NCBI RefSeq assembly: GCF_042667405.1
Contig: NZ_JBHVAL010000001.1
Location: forward strand, 496,001 to 560,000
DNA from: Arthrobacter sp042667405
GTDB lineage: Bacteria > Actinomycetota > Actinomycetes > Actinomycetales > Micrococcaceae
Direction of reading: 5' to 3'
Length of the DNA: 64,000 nucleotides
Under the pieces are notes generated by a model, which was not told where the DNA came from, did not search any database, and worked only from the letters and a program-made list of their open reading frames with translations. The translations under genes and the position numbers were made by a program. Of the stretch, positions 1-7,941 are shown one piece after another. Position 1 is the stretch's first letter; each line of letters opens with the position of its first letter.

Positions 1-640
1 CGCCCGAAGGCAGGAAATGCACAATGCCCTGCAGCACGGCCGGGAGTCGGTCGGCCGGAACAACGATTCCGCCCAGCGCACCGAGCAGGATCCAGAGCAG
101 GTTGGTGATGGCGAGGGTGGCCTCGGGCCGAACAGTTCCGGCTACCAGCAATCCCAAGGCAGTAAAGGCTGCAGCGCCAAGGATCAGCAGGCCCAACCCG
201 GGAAGCCAGGCTTCCGGACGGGGCTGCCATCCGAGGAAGCCGGCCACCACTCCCACAACCACCACCTGAAGGAACAGGACCACCAGCACGGCGAGGATCT
301 TCCCGGCGATAAGGCCGCCCCTGCCCAAAGGCGTGGTGGAAAGGAACCGAAGAACCCCATACCGCCGATCAAACCCCGTGGCGATGCCTTGTCCGGTGAA
401 CGCCGTGGACATCGCGCACAGCGCCAGGATGCCAGGCGTGGCAGTGTCAACGCGGGATGGACCGAGGCCGTCCAGCAGGGGAGTGACCACCAGGCCCACC
501 AAGGCCATGAGCGGCAGGACAATGGCCAGGATCAGTTGTTCACCGTTGCGAAGCATGGTGACAGTTTCGTACCGCCCCTGCTGCATGATCCGTCGCGGCA
601 GGGAAGCCGGCCCTGCATTGGGAGTGAGAAGCCCGCTCAT
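1..640 (-). CDS. ABC-2 type transporter permease (partial, C-terminus beyond window)
   Basis: Reading the minus strand from the ATG at 640 gives an open frame running off the left edge (about 213 codons seen). It encodes a basic N-terminus followed by long hydrophobic stretches, for example around LILAIVLPLMALVGLV and ILAVLVVLFLQVVVVGVVAG. This is the pattern of an ABC-2 type drug/antibiotic exporter permease that sits in the cytoplasmic membrane. Its start overlaps the stop of the ATPase gene as ATGA at 637-640, so the two are translationally coupled and form one exporter. The substrate cannot be told from sequence. The C-terminal part lies outside the window. Confidence 0.85.
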   Translation of the reverse strand, partial: MSGLLTPNAGPASLPRRIMQQGRYETVTMLRNGEQLILAIVLPLMALVGLVVTPLLDGLGPSRVDTATPGILALCAMSTAFTGQGIATGFDRRYGVLRFLSTTPLGRGGLIAGKILAVLVVLFLQVVVVGVVAGFLGWQPRPEAWLPGLGLLILGAAAFTALGLLVAGTVRPEATLAITNLLWILLGALGGIVVPADRLPAVLQGIVHFLPSG

Positions 641-1605
641 CGGAGATCCCTTCCGGAAATGTCGAGGAACACATCTTCGAGGCTTCGTGCTTCCAATCGC
701 AACGAGGCCGGCATGATGTTCCGTTCTGCCCACCAGGCCGTCAGGCTCGCCAGGTCAGTGGGGGTGATGGCGCCCGTAATGGAATAACTTCCGGATCGCG
801 ATTCGGTGACACGGAGCGCACCGCCAACAACACCAGTGAAGTCCAGTCCGGCCGGGGCATCAAAGTACAGCGTCCGGTCCGTCGACGCCGGATCCGCTGA
901 GTGGTCATGTCTGAGGAGCTCAGCCACGGTTCCCTCGGCCACGTTATGGCCGCCGTCGATGATGTAGACGTAGTCCGCCAGCCGCTCGGCGTCGTCCATC
1001 AGGTGAGTGGTGAGTACGATCCCCATGCCGGCGTCGCGCAGTTCGGCAATGAGGTCGAAGACCATTTGCCTCGACTGCGGATCCAGCCCGGCGCTGGGTT
1101 CATCGAGGAACAGAATCTCCGGGTTTCCCACCAGTGCCGCTGCCAACGCAAGGCGCTGCTTCTGGCCGCCCGACAGCCGCCGTACCCCGGTTCTGCTGAA
1201 CTGGTTGATGCCCAGCCGTTCGACCAGGGCGTCGACGTTCATGGGGTTGTTGTACATGCCAGCGACGTGCCGCAGCAGCGGGATAGGACGGGCCGACGGC
1301 GGCAAGCCACCGTCCTGGAGCATCACGCCTACCCGGGAACGCAAGTCCGCACCAGCTGTATCGGGGTCCGCTCCCAAGAGGGAGATTTTGCCACCCGTTC
1401 GTTTCTGCAGGCCTTGGGCGCATTCGAGGGTGGTGGTTTTTCCGGCCCCGTTGGCACCCAGAAGAGCGGTGACCTGGCCGCGCTCAGCCACCAGGGAAAT
1501 GCCACTGACGACCCGCAGCATTTTGCCGTCGAGGGAAGCCAGTGGGCCTACGTCCTTGATCAGTCCATCTATGATGAGGACGGGAGATTCGGGTGATCGC
1601 ACCAA
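637..1605 (-). CDS. ABC transporter ATP-binding protein (drug/antibiotic exporter type)
   Basis: The 322-residue protein has Walker A (GANGAGKTT), signature (LSGGQKQR) and Walker B with D-loop (ILFLDEPSAGLD), followed by a switch His (TTHLMDD). The C-terminal extension of about 90 residues is usual for ATPases that pair with ABC-2 permeases. It energises the permease encoded immediately downstream (ATGA overlap). The start is non-ATG: TTG at 1605, or GTG at 1602. The gene is divergent from the suf operon. From memory the same arrangement (ABC exporter divergent from sufR) occurs at Rv1456c-Rv1460 of Mycobacterium tuberculosis, suggesting an ancient neighbourhood. Export substrate unknown. Confidence 0.9.
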   Translation of the reverse strand: MVRSPESPVLIIDGLIKDVGPLASLDGKMLRVVSGISLVAERGQVTALLGANGAGKTTTLECAQGLQKRTGGKISLLGADPDTAGADLRSRVGVMLQDGGLPPSARPIPLLRHVAGMYNNPMNVDALVERLGINQFSRTGVRRLSGGQKQRLALAAALVGNPEILFLDEPSAGLDPQSRQMVFDLIAELRDAGMGIVLTTHLMDDAERLADYVYIIDGGHNVAEGTVAELLRHDHSADPASTDRTLYFDAPAGLDFTGVVGGALRVTESRSGSYSITGAITPTDLASLTAWWAERNIMPASLRLEARSLEDVFLDISGRDLR

Positions 1606-1711
1606 AGTATTCTACGTGAAGTAGTACGGTCACACTTTGCGGGGAACCAAGGTCAGTCTTGCCTTACTGGATGCATGAAACAAATTACGACATGATTGTG
1701 TTGTGTATTCC

Positions 1712-2533
1712 ATGAGCAGTCCAATATCCATGCCTCCAAAGCGGCATGCTGCAGCGGCGGAGGCCTTTGGCGCCCCGCCCTCGCTGCCGGACGCGGATGA
1801 CCGCACCCGTGACCGCGTCCTCAGCGCCGTCCTCGAGAATGGCCCTGTCAGCGCGGCCGAGTTGGGGGATCTTCTCGGATTCACCCCCGCCGCCGTCCGC
1901 AGGCACCTGGACCACCTGGAACGCAGTGGCATTATCGAAGTCAAAAGGGTAGCCAAAGCCGGTTCAGGCGCCGGTCGCCCTGCCCGCCGCTACGTGCTCA
2001 GTTCCCAGGGGCAGTCCAAACTCGGCGACGATTACCTGAACATAGCGAGTTCGGCCCTGAAACGCCTGCAGGAGCTTGCCGGCGAAGACGCTGTCCGGGA
2101 ATACGCCGAGGAGCGTTTCGCGGAGATGGAACGCCGTTACGCTCCTGAGGTCCAGGCGGCAGGCGATGACATCACGGCCCGCGCAATGGCCTTGTCGAAG
2201 GCCTTGAGCCGGGACCGTTTCGTCGCCTCCGCGCATTCAATCGAAGCCAAGGCTCCCTTGCCCGCGGCTTTGTCCAGTGTCCAGCTGTGCCAGGGACACT
2301 GCCCGATCCAGCAGCTCGCAGCCCAGTTCCCGGTGTTCTGCGATACCGAAACAGCGGTGTTTTCGCGGCTGGTCGGCGTCGATGTCCGTCGACTGTCCAC
2401 CCTGGCGCAAGGCGGTCACGTCTGCACCACCCACATACCTACCGGGCGACCGGCTGCCACTGTACCCCCAAGTACGGCAGAGCAGTCCGCAAGCCTGTCC
2501 CAGGAATCAAACAACCAGCAAGAAAGGCCGTGA
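1712..2533 (+). CDS. sufR: SufR-type Fe-S-sensing transcriptional regulator
   Basis: 273-residue DNA-binding regulator, the first gene of the suf operon. An N-terminal winged helix-turn-helix (VSAAELGDLLGFTPAAVRRH, roughly residues 40-60) is followed by a C-terminal region with four cysteines arranged C-x3-C-x12-C and a further Cys about 28 residues later. Cysteines of this kind bind the Fe-S cluster by which SufR-family repressors sense cluster status. It is expected to repress this operon and its own gene when Fe-S supply is sufficient. ATG at 1712 is preferred over the in-frame GTG at 1703; ATG 1730 is also possible. The stop overlaps the sufB start (TGATG at 2531-2535). Confidence 0.88.
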   Translation: MSSPISMPPKRHAAAAEAFGAPPSLPDADDRTRDRVLSAVLENGPVSAAELGDLLGFTPAAVRRHLDHLERSGIIEVKRVAKAGSGAGRPARRYVLSSQGQSKLGDDYLNIASSALKRLQELAGEDAVREYAEERFAEMERRYAPEVQAAGDDITARAMALSKALSRDRFVASAHSIEAKAPLPAALSSVQLCQGHCPIQQLAAQFPVFCDTETAVFSRLVGVDVRRLSTLAQGGHVCTTHIPTGRPAATVPPSTAEQSASLSQESNNQQERP

Positions 2534-4008
2534 TGACGGGTCAATTAGCTGAAGGAACAGCAGAGAAGGCGGTAGCTGACGGCACTGTGATCTCGGAGAT
2601 TCTGGAGAAGAATCCCGAGCTGCACGGAATCGGCAACTACGAGTACGGCTGGGCCGACAAGAACGACGTTGGCGCCAACGCCCGTCGTGGCCTCGACGAG
2701 GAGGTTGTCCGTGACATCTCCGACAAGAAGAGCGAGCCCGAATGGATGCTCGATCTCCGCCTCAAGGGTCTGAAGTACTTCGACCGCAAGCCCATGCCCA
2801 CCTGGGGTGCAGACCTCTCGGGCATCGACTTCGACAACATCAAGTACTTCGTGCGCTCCACCGAGAAGCAGGCAGCGACGTGGGAAGACCTTCCCGAGGA
2901 CATCCGGAACACCTACGAAAAGCTGGGCATCCCGGAAGCTGAGCGCAGCCGCCTGGTCTCCGGTGTCGCGGCCCAGTACGAGTCCGAGGTTGTCTACCAC
3001 CAGATCCGCGAGGACCTGGAGGCCCAGGGCGTAATCTTCCTGGACACCGACACCGCTTTGAAGGAACACCCGGAAATCTTCCAGGAGTACTTCGGCACGG
3101 TCATCCCCGTGGGCGATAACAAGTTCGCTTCCCTGAACACGGCCGTTTGGTCCGGTGGCTCGTTCGTCTACGTTCCCAAGGGCGTCCACGTGGACATCCC
3201 GCTGCAGGCTTATTTCCGTATCAACACGGAAAACATGGGCCAGTTCGAGCGCACGCTGATCATCGCCGATGAAGACTCATACGTGCACTACATCGAAGGC
3301 TGCACGGCTCCGATCTACACCTCGGACTCGCTGCACTCCGCAGTGGTGGAAATCATCGTGAAGAAGGGCGCCCGCGTCCGCTACACCACCATCCAGAACT
3401 GGTCCAACAACGTGTACAACCTGGTCACCAAGCGTGCCATCTGCGAAGAGGGCGCCACCATGGAATGGGTCGATGGCAACATCGGCTCGAAGGTGACCAT
3501 GAAGTACCCGGCTGTCTACCTCGTTGGTGAGCACGCCAAGGGCGAGACACTGTCGATCGCGTTCGCAGGCGAAGGCCAGCACCAGGACACCGGTTCCAAG
3601 ATGGTGCACATCGCACCGAACACCAAGAGCTCCATCATCTCCAAGTCGGTTGCCCGTGGTGGCGGCCGGGCAGCGTACCGTGGCCTGGTCCAGGTCCGCG
3701 AAGGTGCCAAGCACTCGGCCAACACGGTACGTTGTGACGCGCTCCTGGTGGACACCATCTCCCGTTCGGACACCTACCCCTACATCGACATCCGCGAGGA
3801 CGACGTCGTACTGGGCCACGAGGCAACCGTTTCCCGCGTCAGCGAAGAACAGCTCTTCTATCTGATGTCCCGCGGCATGCCGGAGGACGAGGCCATGGCC
3901 ATGATCGTGCGCGGCTTCATCGAGCCGATCGCCCGTGAACTGCCCATGGAATACGCCCTCGAGCTCAACCGCTTGATTGAACTTCAGATGGAAGGATCCG
4001 TCGGTTAA
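2533..4008 (+). CDS. sufB: Fe-S cluster assembly scaffold protein SufB
   Basis: 491-residue protein, core of the SufBCD scaffold on which Fe-S clusters are assembled in the cytoplasm. The characteristic SufB stretch (GNYEYGWADK near the N-terminus, SGGSFVYVPKGVHVDIPLQA, and the beta-helix with VRCDALLVDT near the C-terminus, which holds the conserved Cys) is intact. An open frame extends far upstream, but the ATG at 2533 overlaps the sufR stop and has an AAGAAAGG ribosome site just upstream, so this start is chosen. Length matches actinobacterial SufB. No intein interrupts the gene, unlike in M. tuberculosis. sufD follows two bases after its stop. Confidence 0.96.
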   Translation: MTGQLAEGTAEKAVADGTVISEILEKNPELHGIGNYEYGWADKNDVGANARRGLDEEVVRDISDKKSEPEWMLDLRLKGLKYFDRKPMPTWGADLSGIDFDNIKYFVRSTEKQAATWEDLPEDIRNTYEKLGIPEAERSRLVSGVAAQYESEVVYHQIREDLEAQGVIFLDTDTALKEHPEIFQEYFGTVIPVGDNKFASLNTAVWSGGSFVYVPKGVHVDIPLQAYFRINTENMGQFERTLIIADEDSYVHYIEGCTAPIYTSDSLHSAVVEIIVKKGARVRYTTIQNWSNNVYNLVTKRAICEEGATMEWVDGNIGSKVTMKYPAVYLVGEHAKGETLSIAFAGEGQHQDTGSKMVHIAPNTKSSIISKSVARGGGRAAYRGLVQVREGAKHSANTVRCDALLVDTISRSDTYPYIDIREDDVVLGHEATVSRVSEEQLFYLMSRGMPEDEAMAMIVRGFIEPIARELPMEYALELNRLIELQMEGSVG

Positions 4009-4010
4009 CA

Positions 4011-5315
4011 ATGACTGATATCACTACTGAAAAGGCACGCATCGGCGCGCCCTCAGCGCAGCCCTTTATCGACGGCTTCACCGAAGAAGGCGAGAACCTC
4101 TCGCCCATCAACGCTGACAGTTCGACGGCGGCACAGCCCTCCAGCGGCCCTCTCGCCGGCGCTTCGGCCAAGGGCCACTCGCACGGTGGCGGCGTTGGCG
4201 TACCCGACAGCTCCCGTGCCGGCCGCCTCACCTCGTACAAGGTTGAGGACTTCAAGGCACTGACCGGCTTGGAAGAGGACTGGCGGTTCACCCCGCTGCG
4301 CCGCCTCCGCGGGCTGCACAGCGAAGCCCTGACCGGCGATGCTCCGGCAGTCTCGGTCACCGCTCCTGCCGGTGTAACGGTTGAGACCGTCGGCCGCGAC
4401 GACCAGCGCATCGGCCAGGCCGGCATTCCCGAGGACCGCGTCTCCGCGAATGCCTGGGCGAACTTCAAGGAAGCCACCGTCATCACGGTTCCCTCGGAGA
4501 CGTCCCTTGAGTCGGAGATCACCGTGACCCTCTCGGGTGCCGGTACGGATGCAGCCGCCCAGCATGTGGTTGTTGTGGCTGAGAAGTTCTCCAAGGCCGT
4601 CCTGGTCCTGGGCCATGAAGGTACCGCCGTCGTGTCCGAGAATGTGGAGATCGTTCTTGAGGACGGCGCGGAGCTGACCGTTGTCTCGCTGCAGGAGTGG
4701 AACGACGATTCCGTCCACGCTTCATCGCAGCAGGCAAAGATCGGCCGCGACGCCAAGTTCAAGCACATTGTGGTCAGCCTCGGTGGCGACCTCGTCCGTG
4801 TCACGCCGACGGCCCGTTTCGCAGCCCCCGGCGGCGAAGTGGAGCTCTTTGGCCTGTACTTCGCCGACGCCGGCCAGCACCTTGAGCACCGCACCTACGT
4901 TGACCACGGTCAGCCCAACTGCGTGTCCAACGTGCTGTACAAGGGTGCACTGCAGGGCAAGGGTGCGCACACCGTCTGGGTTGGCGACGTCCTCATCCAG
5001 AAGAACGCCGAGGGCACTGACAGCTACGAGAAGAACCAGAACCTGGTGCTGACCGATGGCTGCCGCGCGGACTCCGTTCCCAACCTGGAGATCGAAACGG
5101 GCCTCATCGAAGGAGCCGGCCACGCAAGCGCCACCGGCCGCTTCGACGACGAGCACCTGTTCTACCTGATGGCACGCGGTATCCCGGAAGATGTTGCCCG
5201 CCGACTGGTGGTCCGCGGCTTCCTCAACGAGATCATCCAGAAGATCAAGGTACCGGCCATCGAAGAACGACTGACCGATGCCGTTGAGCGCGAGCTCGCC
5301 GAAACCGACAACTAA
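4011..5315 (+). CDS. sufD: Fe-S cluster assembly protein SufD
   Basis: 434-residue partner of SufB in the SufBC2D scaffold. The right-handed beta-helix core ends in the SufB/SufD family region with HRTYVDHGQPNCVSNVLYKG, in which the conserved His sits, and the C-terminal helical tail (DEHLFYLMARGIPEDVARRL) matches that of SufB. The first 75 residues are low-complexity and poorly conserved, as usual. It starts two bases after the sufB stop and is clearly co-transcribed. Role: binds SufB and SufC and is needed for iron entry to the scaffold (family knowledge). Confidence 0.94.
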   Translation: MTDITTEKARIGAPSAQPFIDGFTEEGENLSPINADSSTAAQPSSGPLAGASAKGHSHGGGVGVPDSSRAGRLTSYKVEDFKALTGLEEDWRFTPLRRLRGLHSEALTGDAPAVSVTAPAGVTVETVGRDDQRIGQAGIPEDRVSANAWANFKEATVITVPSETSLESEITVTLSGAGTDAAAQHVVVVAEKFSKAVLVLGHEGTAVVSENVEIVLEDGAELTVVSLQEWNDDSVHASSQQAKIGRDAKFKHIVVSLGGDLVRVTPTARFAAPGGEVELFGLYFADAGQHLEHRTYVDHGQPNCVSNVLYKGALQGKGAHTVWVGDVLIQKNAEGTDSYEKNQNLVLTDGCRADSVPNLEIETGLIEGAGHASATGRFDDEHLFYLMARGIPEDVARRLVVRGFLNEIIQKIKVPAIEERLTDAVERELAETDN

Positions 5316-5353
5316 AGTCCATCCATCAACAAGGACAGGCCAACAGGACAAGC

Positions 5354-5710
5354 ATGAGTGATCACATCAAGGGCGAACTGGTGTGTAACGCCAATGACAT
5401 CAAGGTCAAGCAGGCGTTGCGCGTCCTGATCGATGACTACCCCGTAGCCATCGTCAAGGACTCGATGGGCGAGATCCACGCCGTCGGAGACACCTGCTCG
5501 CACGCTGACATCTCGTTGTCCGAGGGAGAGGTCGAGGGCTGTGCGATCGAATGCTGGGGACACGGTTCCCAGTTCGACCTGCGCAGCGGCCAGCCCCTCC
5601 AGTTACCTGCCTACGACCCCGTCCCCGTTTTCGCCGTCACCATCGACGGCGAAGACGTGTACGTGGACGTGACCAACGTTGTGAACGGCGCTCCCGTCAA
5701 CAATTACTGA
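5354..5710 (+). CDS. Rieske-type [2Fe-2S] ferredoxin of the suf operon
   Basis: 118-residue small Rieske protein. The two ligand boxes C-S-H (in GDTCSHADIS) and C-W-G-H (in ECWGHGSQFD) are complete, so it should bind a [2Fe-2S] cluster through two Cys and two His. It is a stand-alone ferredoxin, not fused to an oxygenase. It sits between sufD and sufC, in the place where many actinobacteria carry the same protein; no partner oxygenase is present. A role in electron delivery to cluster assembly is plausible but is inference from position. ATG at 5354, 38 bases after the sufD stop. Confidence 0.9.
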   Translation: MSDHIKGELVCNANDIKVKQALRVLIDDYPVAIVKDSMGEIHAVGDTCSHADISLSEGEVEGCAIECWGHGSQFDLRSGQPLQLPAYDPVPVFAVTIDGEDVYVDVTNVVNGAPVNNY

Positions 5711-5753
5711 GCGCCAAGTACCGCCAGACTTACGAACGGAAAGAAAGAAGAGC

Positions 5754-6539
5754 ATGTCTACTCTTGAGATCAAGGACCTGCACGTCAGCATCGAGACGGA
5801 GCAGGGCACCAAGGAGATCCTGAAGGGCGTCAGCCTGACCCTCAGGACCGGCGAGACCCACGCGATCATGGGCCCCAACGGCTCTGGCAAGTCAACCCTT
5901 GCCTCCACCATCGCCGGCCACCCGCGCTACACGGTCACCAGCGGCAGCATCACCCTGGACGGTGAAGATGTCCTGGAGATGAGCGTCGACGAGCGTGCCC
6001 GCGCCGGAGTCTTCCTGGCCATGCAGTACCCGGTAGAGGTTCCGGGCGTCACCATGACCAACTTCCTGCGGACGGCCAAGACCGCGATCGACGGCGAGGC
6101 TCCGGCCCTCCGCACGTGGACCAAGGACGTCAAGGCAGCCATGCAGCAGCTGCGCATCGACGCCGACTTCGCCCAGCGCAACGTCAACGAAGGCTTTTCC
6201 GGCGGCGAAAAGAAGCGCGTCGAGATCCTTCAGCTCGAACTCTTCAAGCCCAAATTTGCTGTACTTGACGAGACCGACTCCGGTCTCGATGTCGACGCCC
6301 TCAAGGTAGTCTCCGAAGGCGTCAACCGTGCGCACGCACAGGGCAACATGGGCACGCTGCTCATCACCCACTACACCCGTATCCTCCGTTACATCAAGCC
6401 TGACTTCGTTCACGTTTTCGTTGACGGCAAGGTTGTCGAAGAGGGCGGTCCCGAGCTTGCAGACCGCCTCGAAGAAGAGGGCTACGACCGTTACGCCGCA
6501 GGTGCCGGCGTCGCTGTTGCTCCTGCCCCGCAGGCCTAG
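5754..6539 (+). CDS. sufC: Fe-S cluster assembly ATPase SufC
   Basis: 261-residue ABC-type ATPase without membrane domain that drives the SufB-SufD scaffold. Walker A GPNGSGKST, signature FSGGEKKRVEILQ and Walker B FAVLDETDSGLDVDAL are all the SufC-specific versions; the DETDSGLD form separates it from transport ATPases. A ribosome site (GGAAAGAAAG) precedes the ATG at 5754. It ends 13 bases before the sufT-like gene. Confidence 0.97.
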   Translation: MSTLEIKDLHVSIETEQGTKEILKGVSLTLRTGETHAIMGPNGSGKSTLASTIAGHPRYTVTSGSITLDGEDVLEMSVDERARAGVFLAMQYPVEVPGVTMTNFLRTAKTAIDGEAPALRTWTKDVKAAMQQLRIDADFAQRNVNEGFSGGEKKRVEILQLELFKPKFAVLDETDSGLDVDALKVVSEGVNRAHAQGNMGTLLITHYTRILRYIKPDFVHVFVDGKVVEEGGPELADRLEEEGYDRYAAGAGVAVAPAPQA

Positions 6540-6552
6540 TTAGGATCACCTT

Positions 6553-6885
6553 ATGACCGAAATCAACGCTGCGCGCACCAGCCTCGAGGACGTCGAGGAA
6601 GCGCTCAAGGACGTCATCGACCCCGAGCTTGGGGTGAACGTCGTTGACTTGGGCCTTTTGTACGGCCTTAAGTACTCCGACGACGACGGCGCCCTCCTGA
6701 TCGACATGACCCTCACCACGGCGGCCTGCCCGCTGACGGACGTGTTGGAAGAACAGGTTGGCAAGTCCTTGGACGGCATCGTCGATGACTGGCGCCTGAA
6801 CTGGGTATGGATGCCGCCATGGGGTCCTGAACGGATCACCGACGACGGCAAGGACCAGATGCGGGCACTCGGCTTCAACATCTGA
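6553..6885 (+). CDS. sufT: MIP18/DUF59-type metal-sulfur cluster biosynthesis protein (SufT-like)
   Basis: 110-residue protein of the DUF59/PaaD-like family. The conserved DPELGVNVVDLGL segment and the reactive Cys in TTAACPLTD are present. Members help mature Fe-S proteins; SufT is thought to act as a carrier or maturation factor under high Fe-S demand. Last gene of the suf operon and followed by a strong terminator at 6916-6954. The cysteine desulfurase SufS and the sulfur carrier SufU, usually found between sufC and this gene in other actinobacteria, are absent here. Confidence 0.88.
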   Translation: MTEINAARTSLEDVEEALKDVIDPELGVNVVDLGLLYGLKYSDDDGALLIDMTLTTAACPLTDVLEEQVGKSLDGIVDDWRLNWVWMPPWGPERITDDGKDQMRALGFNI

Positions 6886-6915
6886 TCAGGAATTTCGTCC
6901 GCTCACGCGGGCAAA

Positions 6916-6954
6916 AAGGAAGGGTTCCGGGCATTGCGCCCGGAACCCTTCCTT
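6916..6954. terminator. Bidirectional intrinsic terminator between suf operon and metallopeptidase gene
   Basis: A perfect 17-bp inverted repeat (arms 6916-6932 and 6938-6954, loop ATTGC). T-rich sequence follows on the plus strand (GTCTTTT) and an A-run lies before the left arm, giving U-rich tails in both directions. It lies between convergent genes and can stop both. Confidence 0.92.
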
Positions 6955-6974
6955 GTCTTTTGAGACAGTAGCCC

Positions 6975-7880
6975 TTATGGGGTGGCAACTCCGAAGGTGT
7001 CGCACTTGTTGATATCGCCGGTGCTGTAGCCCTGCGAGAACCATTTCTGACGCTGCGCGCTGGAACCATGGGTCCACGACTCTGGTGAAACCCTCCCGGT
7101 TGCGGCCTTCTGGATCCTGTCGTCGCCCACCGCGGAAGCAGCAGACAACGCGTCCTGCAGATCCTGCTGCGTGATGGGATCCAGGAAGGGCTTGCCGGTT
7201 GCGGGGTCGGCCTGCGTCGAGGCGTAGCGGACCCAGAGGCCGGCATAGCAATCTGCCTGCAGCTCCACGCGAACTCCACCGGACTGCGGACCCTGTGGAT
7301 CCTGCTGTGCGCGGTCGAGGTTGCCAAGGATGTTCTGGATGTGGTGGCCGAATTCATGCGCCACGACGTACTCCTGGGCCAGCGGTCCACCCGAGGATCC
7401 AAAGCGGGTAACCAGCTCGTCAAAGAAGCCCGGATCGAAATATGCCTTGACGTCGGCCGGGCAGTAGAAGGGCCCGACAGCGGTTGTGGCTTGGCCGCAT
7501 CCGGTGCTCGTTACCTGGTCGAAGATAACGGTTCCGGGCTTGGTGTATTTCACGTTGTACTGTGCAAGGTAGCCGGGCCAGAAGGCGTTCAGGCTGTTGA
7601 CTGTGCCGGTGATCCGGCAGTCGAGCCGTTTGTCGGCGTCCGCACCGGTCTTGCATTCCTGCACACCGCCTGTACCGCTGCCGTTTTCAATGGCAGGAGG
7701 CGCGGTTCCGCCGCCGCCAAGGTCCCCAAGGATGTTGGGGTTGATACCAAAGAGGGCCAGCAGCAGCACTACGATGCCTCCGCCGATGCCACCACCGATC
7801 TTGGTTCCCCTCCCCATACCACTGCCACGTCGGTCCTCCACTTGGGACGGGTCAAGCTGCGCGCCATCATTGAAACTCAT
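6975..7880 (-). CDS. Neutral zinc metallopeptidase (YpfJ/PF04228 type), membrane anchored
   Basis: 301-residue protein with an N-terminal Gly-rich membrane segment (GGGIVVLLLALFGINPNIL) and an extracytoplasmic domain carrying the zinc-protease motif HEFGHH (HExxH) within VVAHEFGHHIQNIL. Four cysteines in the outer domain could form disulfides. The family is annotated as putative neutral zinc metallopeptidase; substrates are unknown. ATG at 7880 is chosen because it gives the family's usual short cytoplasmic start (MSFNDGAQLD); an in-frame upstream extension reaches into the divergent promoter region. Confidence 0.85.
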   Translation of the reverse strand: MSFNDGAQLDPSQVEDRRGSGMGRGTKIGGGIGGGIVVLLLALFGINPNILGDLGGGGTAPPAIENGSGTGGVQECKTGADADKRLDCRITGTVNSLNAFWPGYLAQYNVKYTKPGTVIFDQVTSTGCGQATTAVGPFYCPADVKAYFDPGFFDELVTRFGSSGGPLAQEYVVAHEFGHHIQNILGNLDRAQQDPQGPQSGGVRVELQADCYAGLWVRYASTQADPATGKPFLDPITQQDLQDALSAASAVGDDRIQKAATGRVSPESWTHGSSAQRQKWFSQGYSTGDINKCDTFGVATP

Positions 7881-7941
7881 ACAGTCAGAATAGACGTCAC
7901 TTTTGCTGCTGAGCGCCGGACACTGCCGTAAAATTGGCTGG

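Noticed and set aside
1632..1641. ACACT resembling half of the reported mycobacterial SufR site
   Set aside because: The partner half (TGTGA after five bases) is absent, so no operator is claimed.
2287..2532. N-terminal extension of sufB into sufR
   Set aside because: The frame overlaps sufR's conserved Cys region; the ATG at 2533 has the ribosome site and the family N-terminus.
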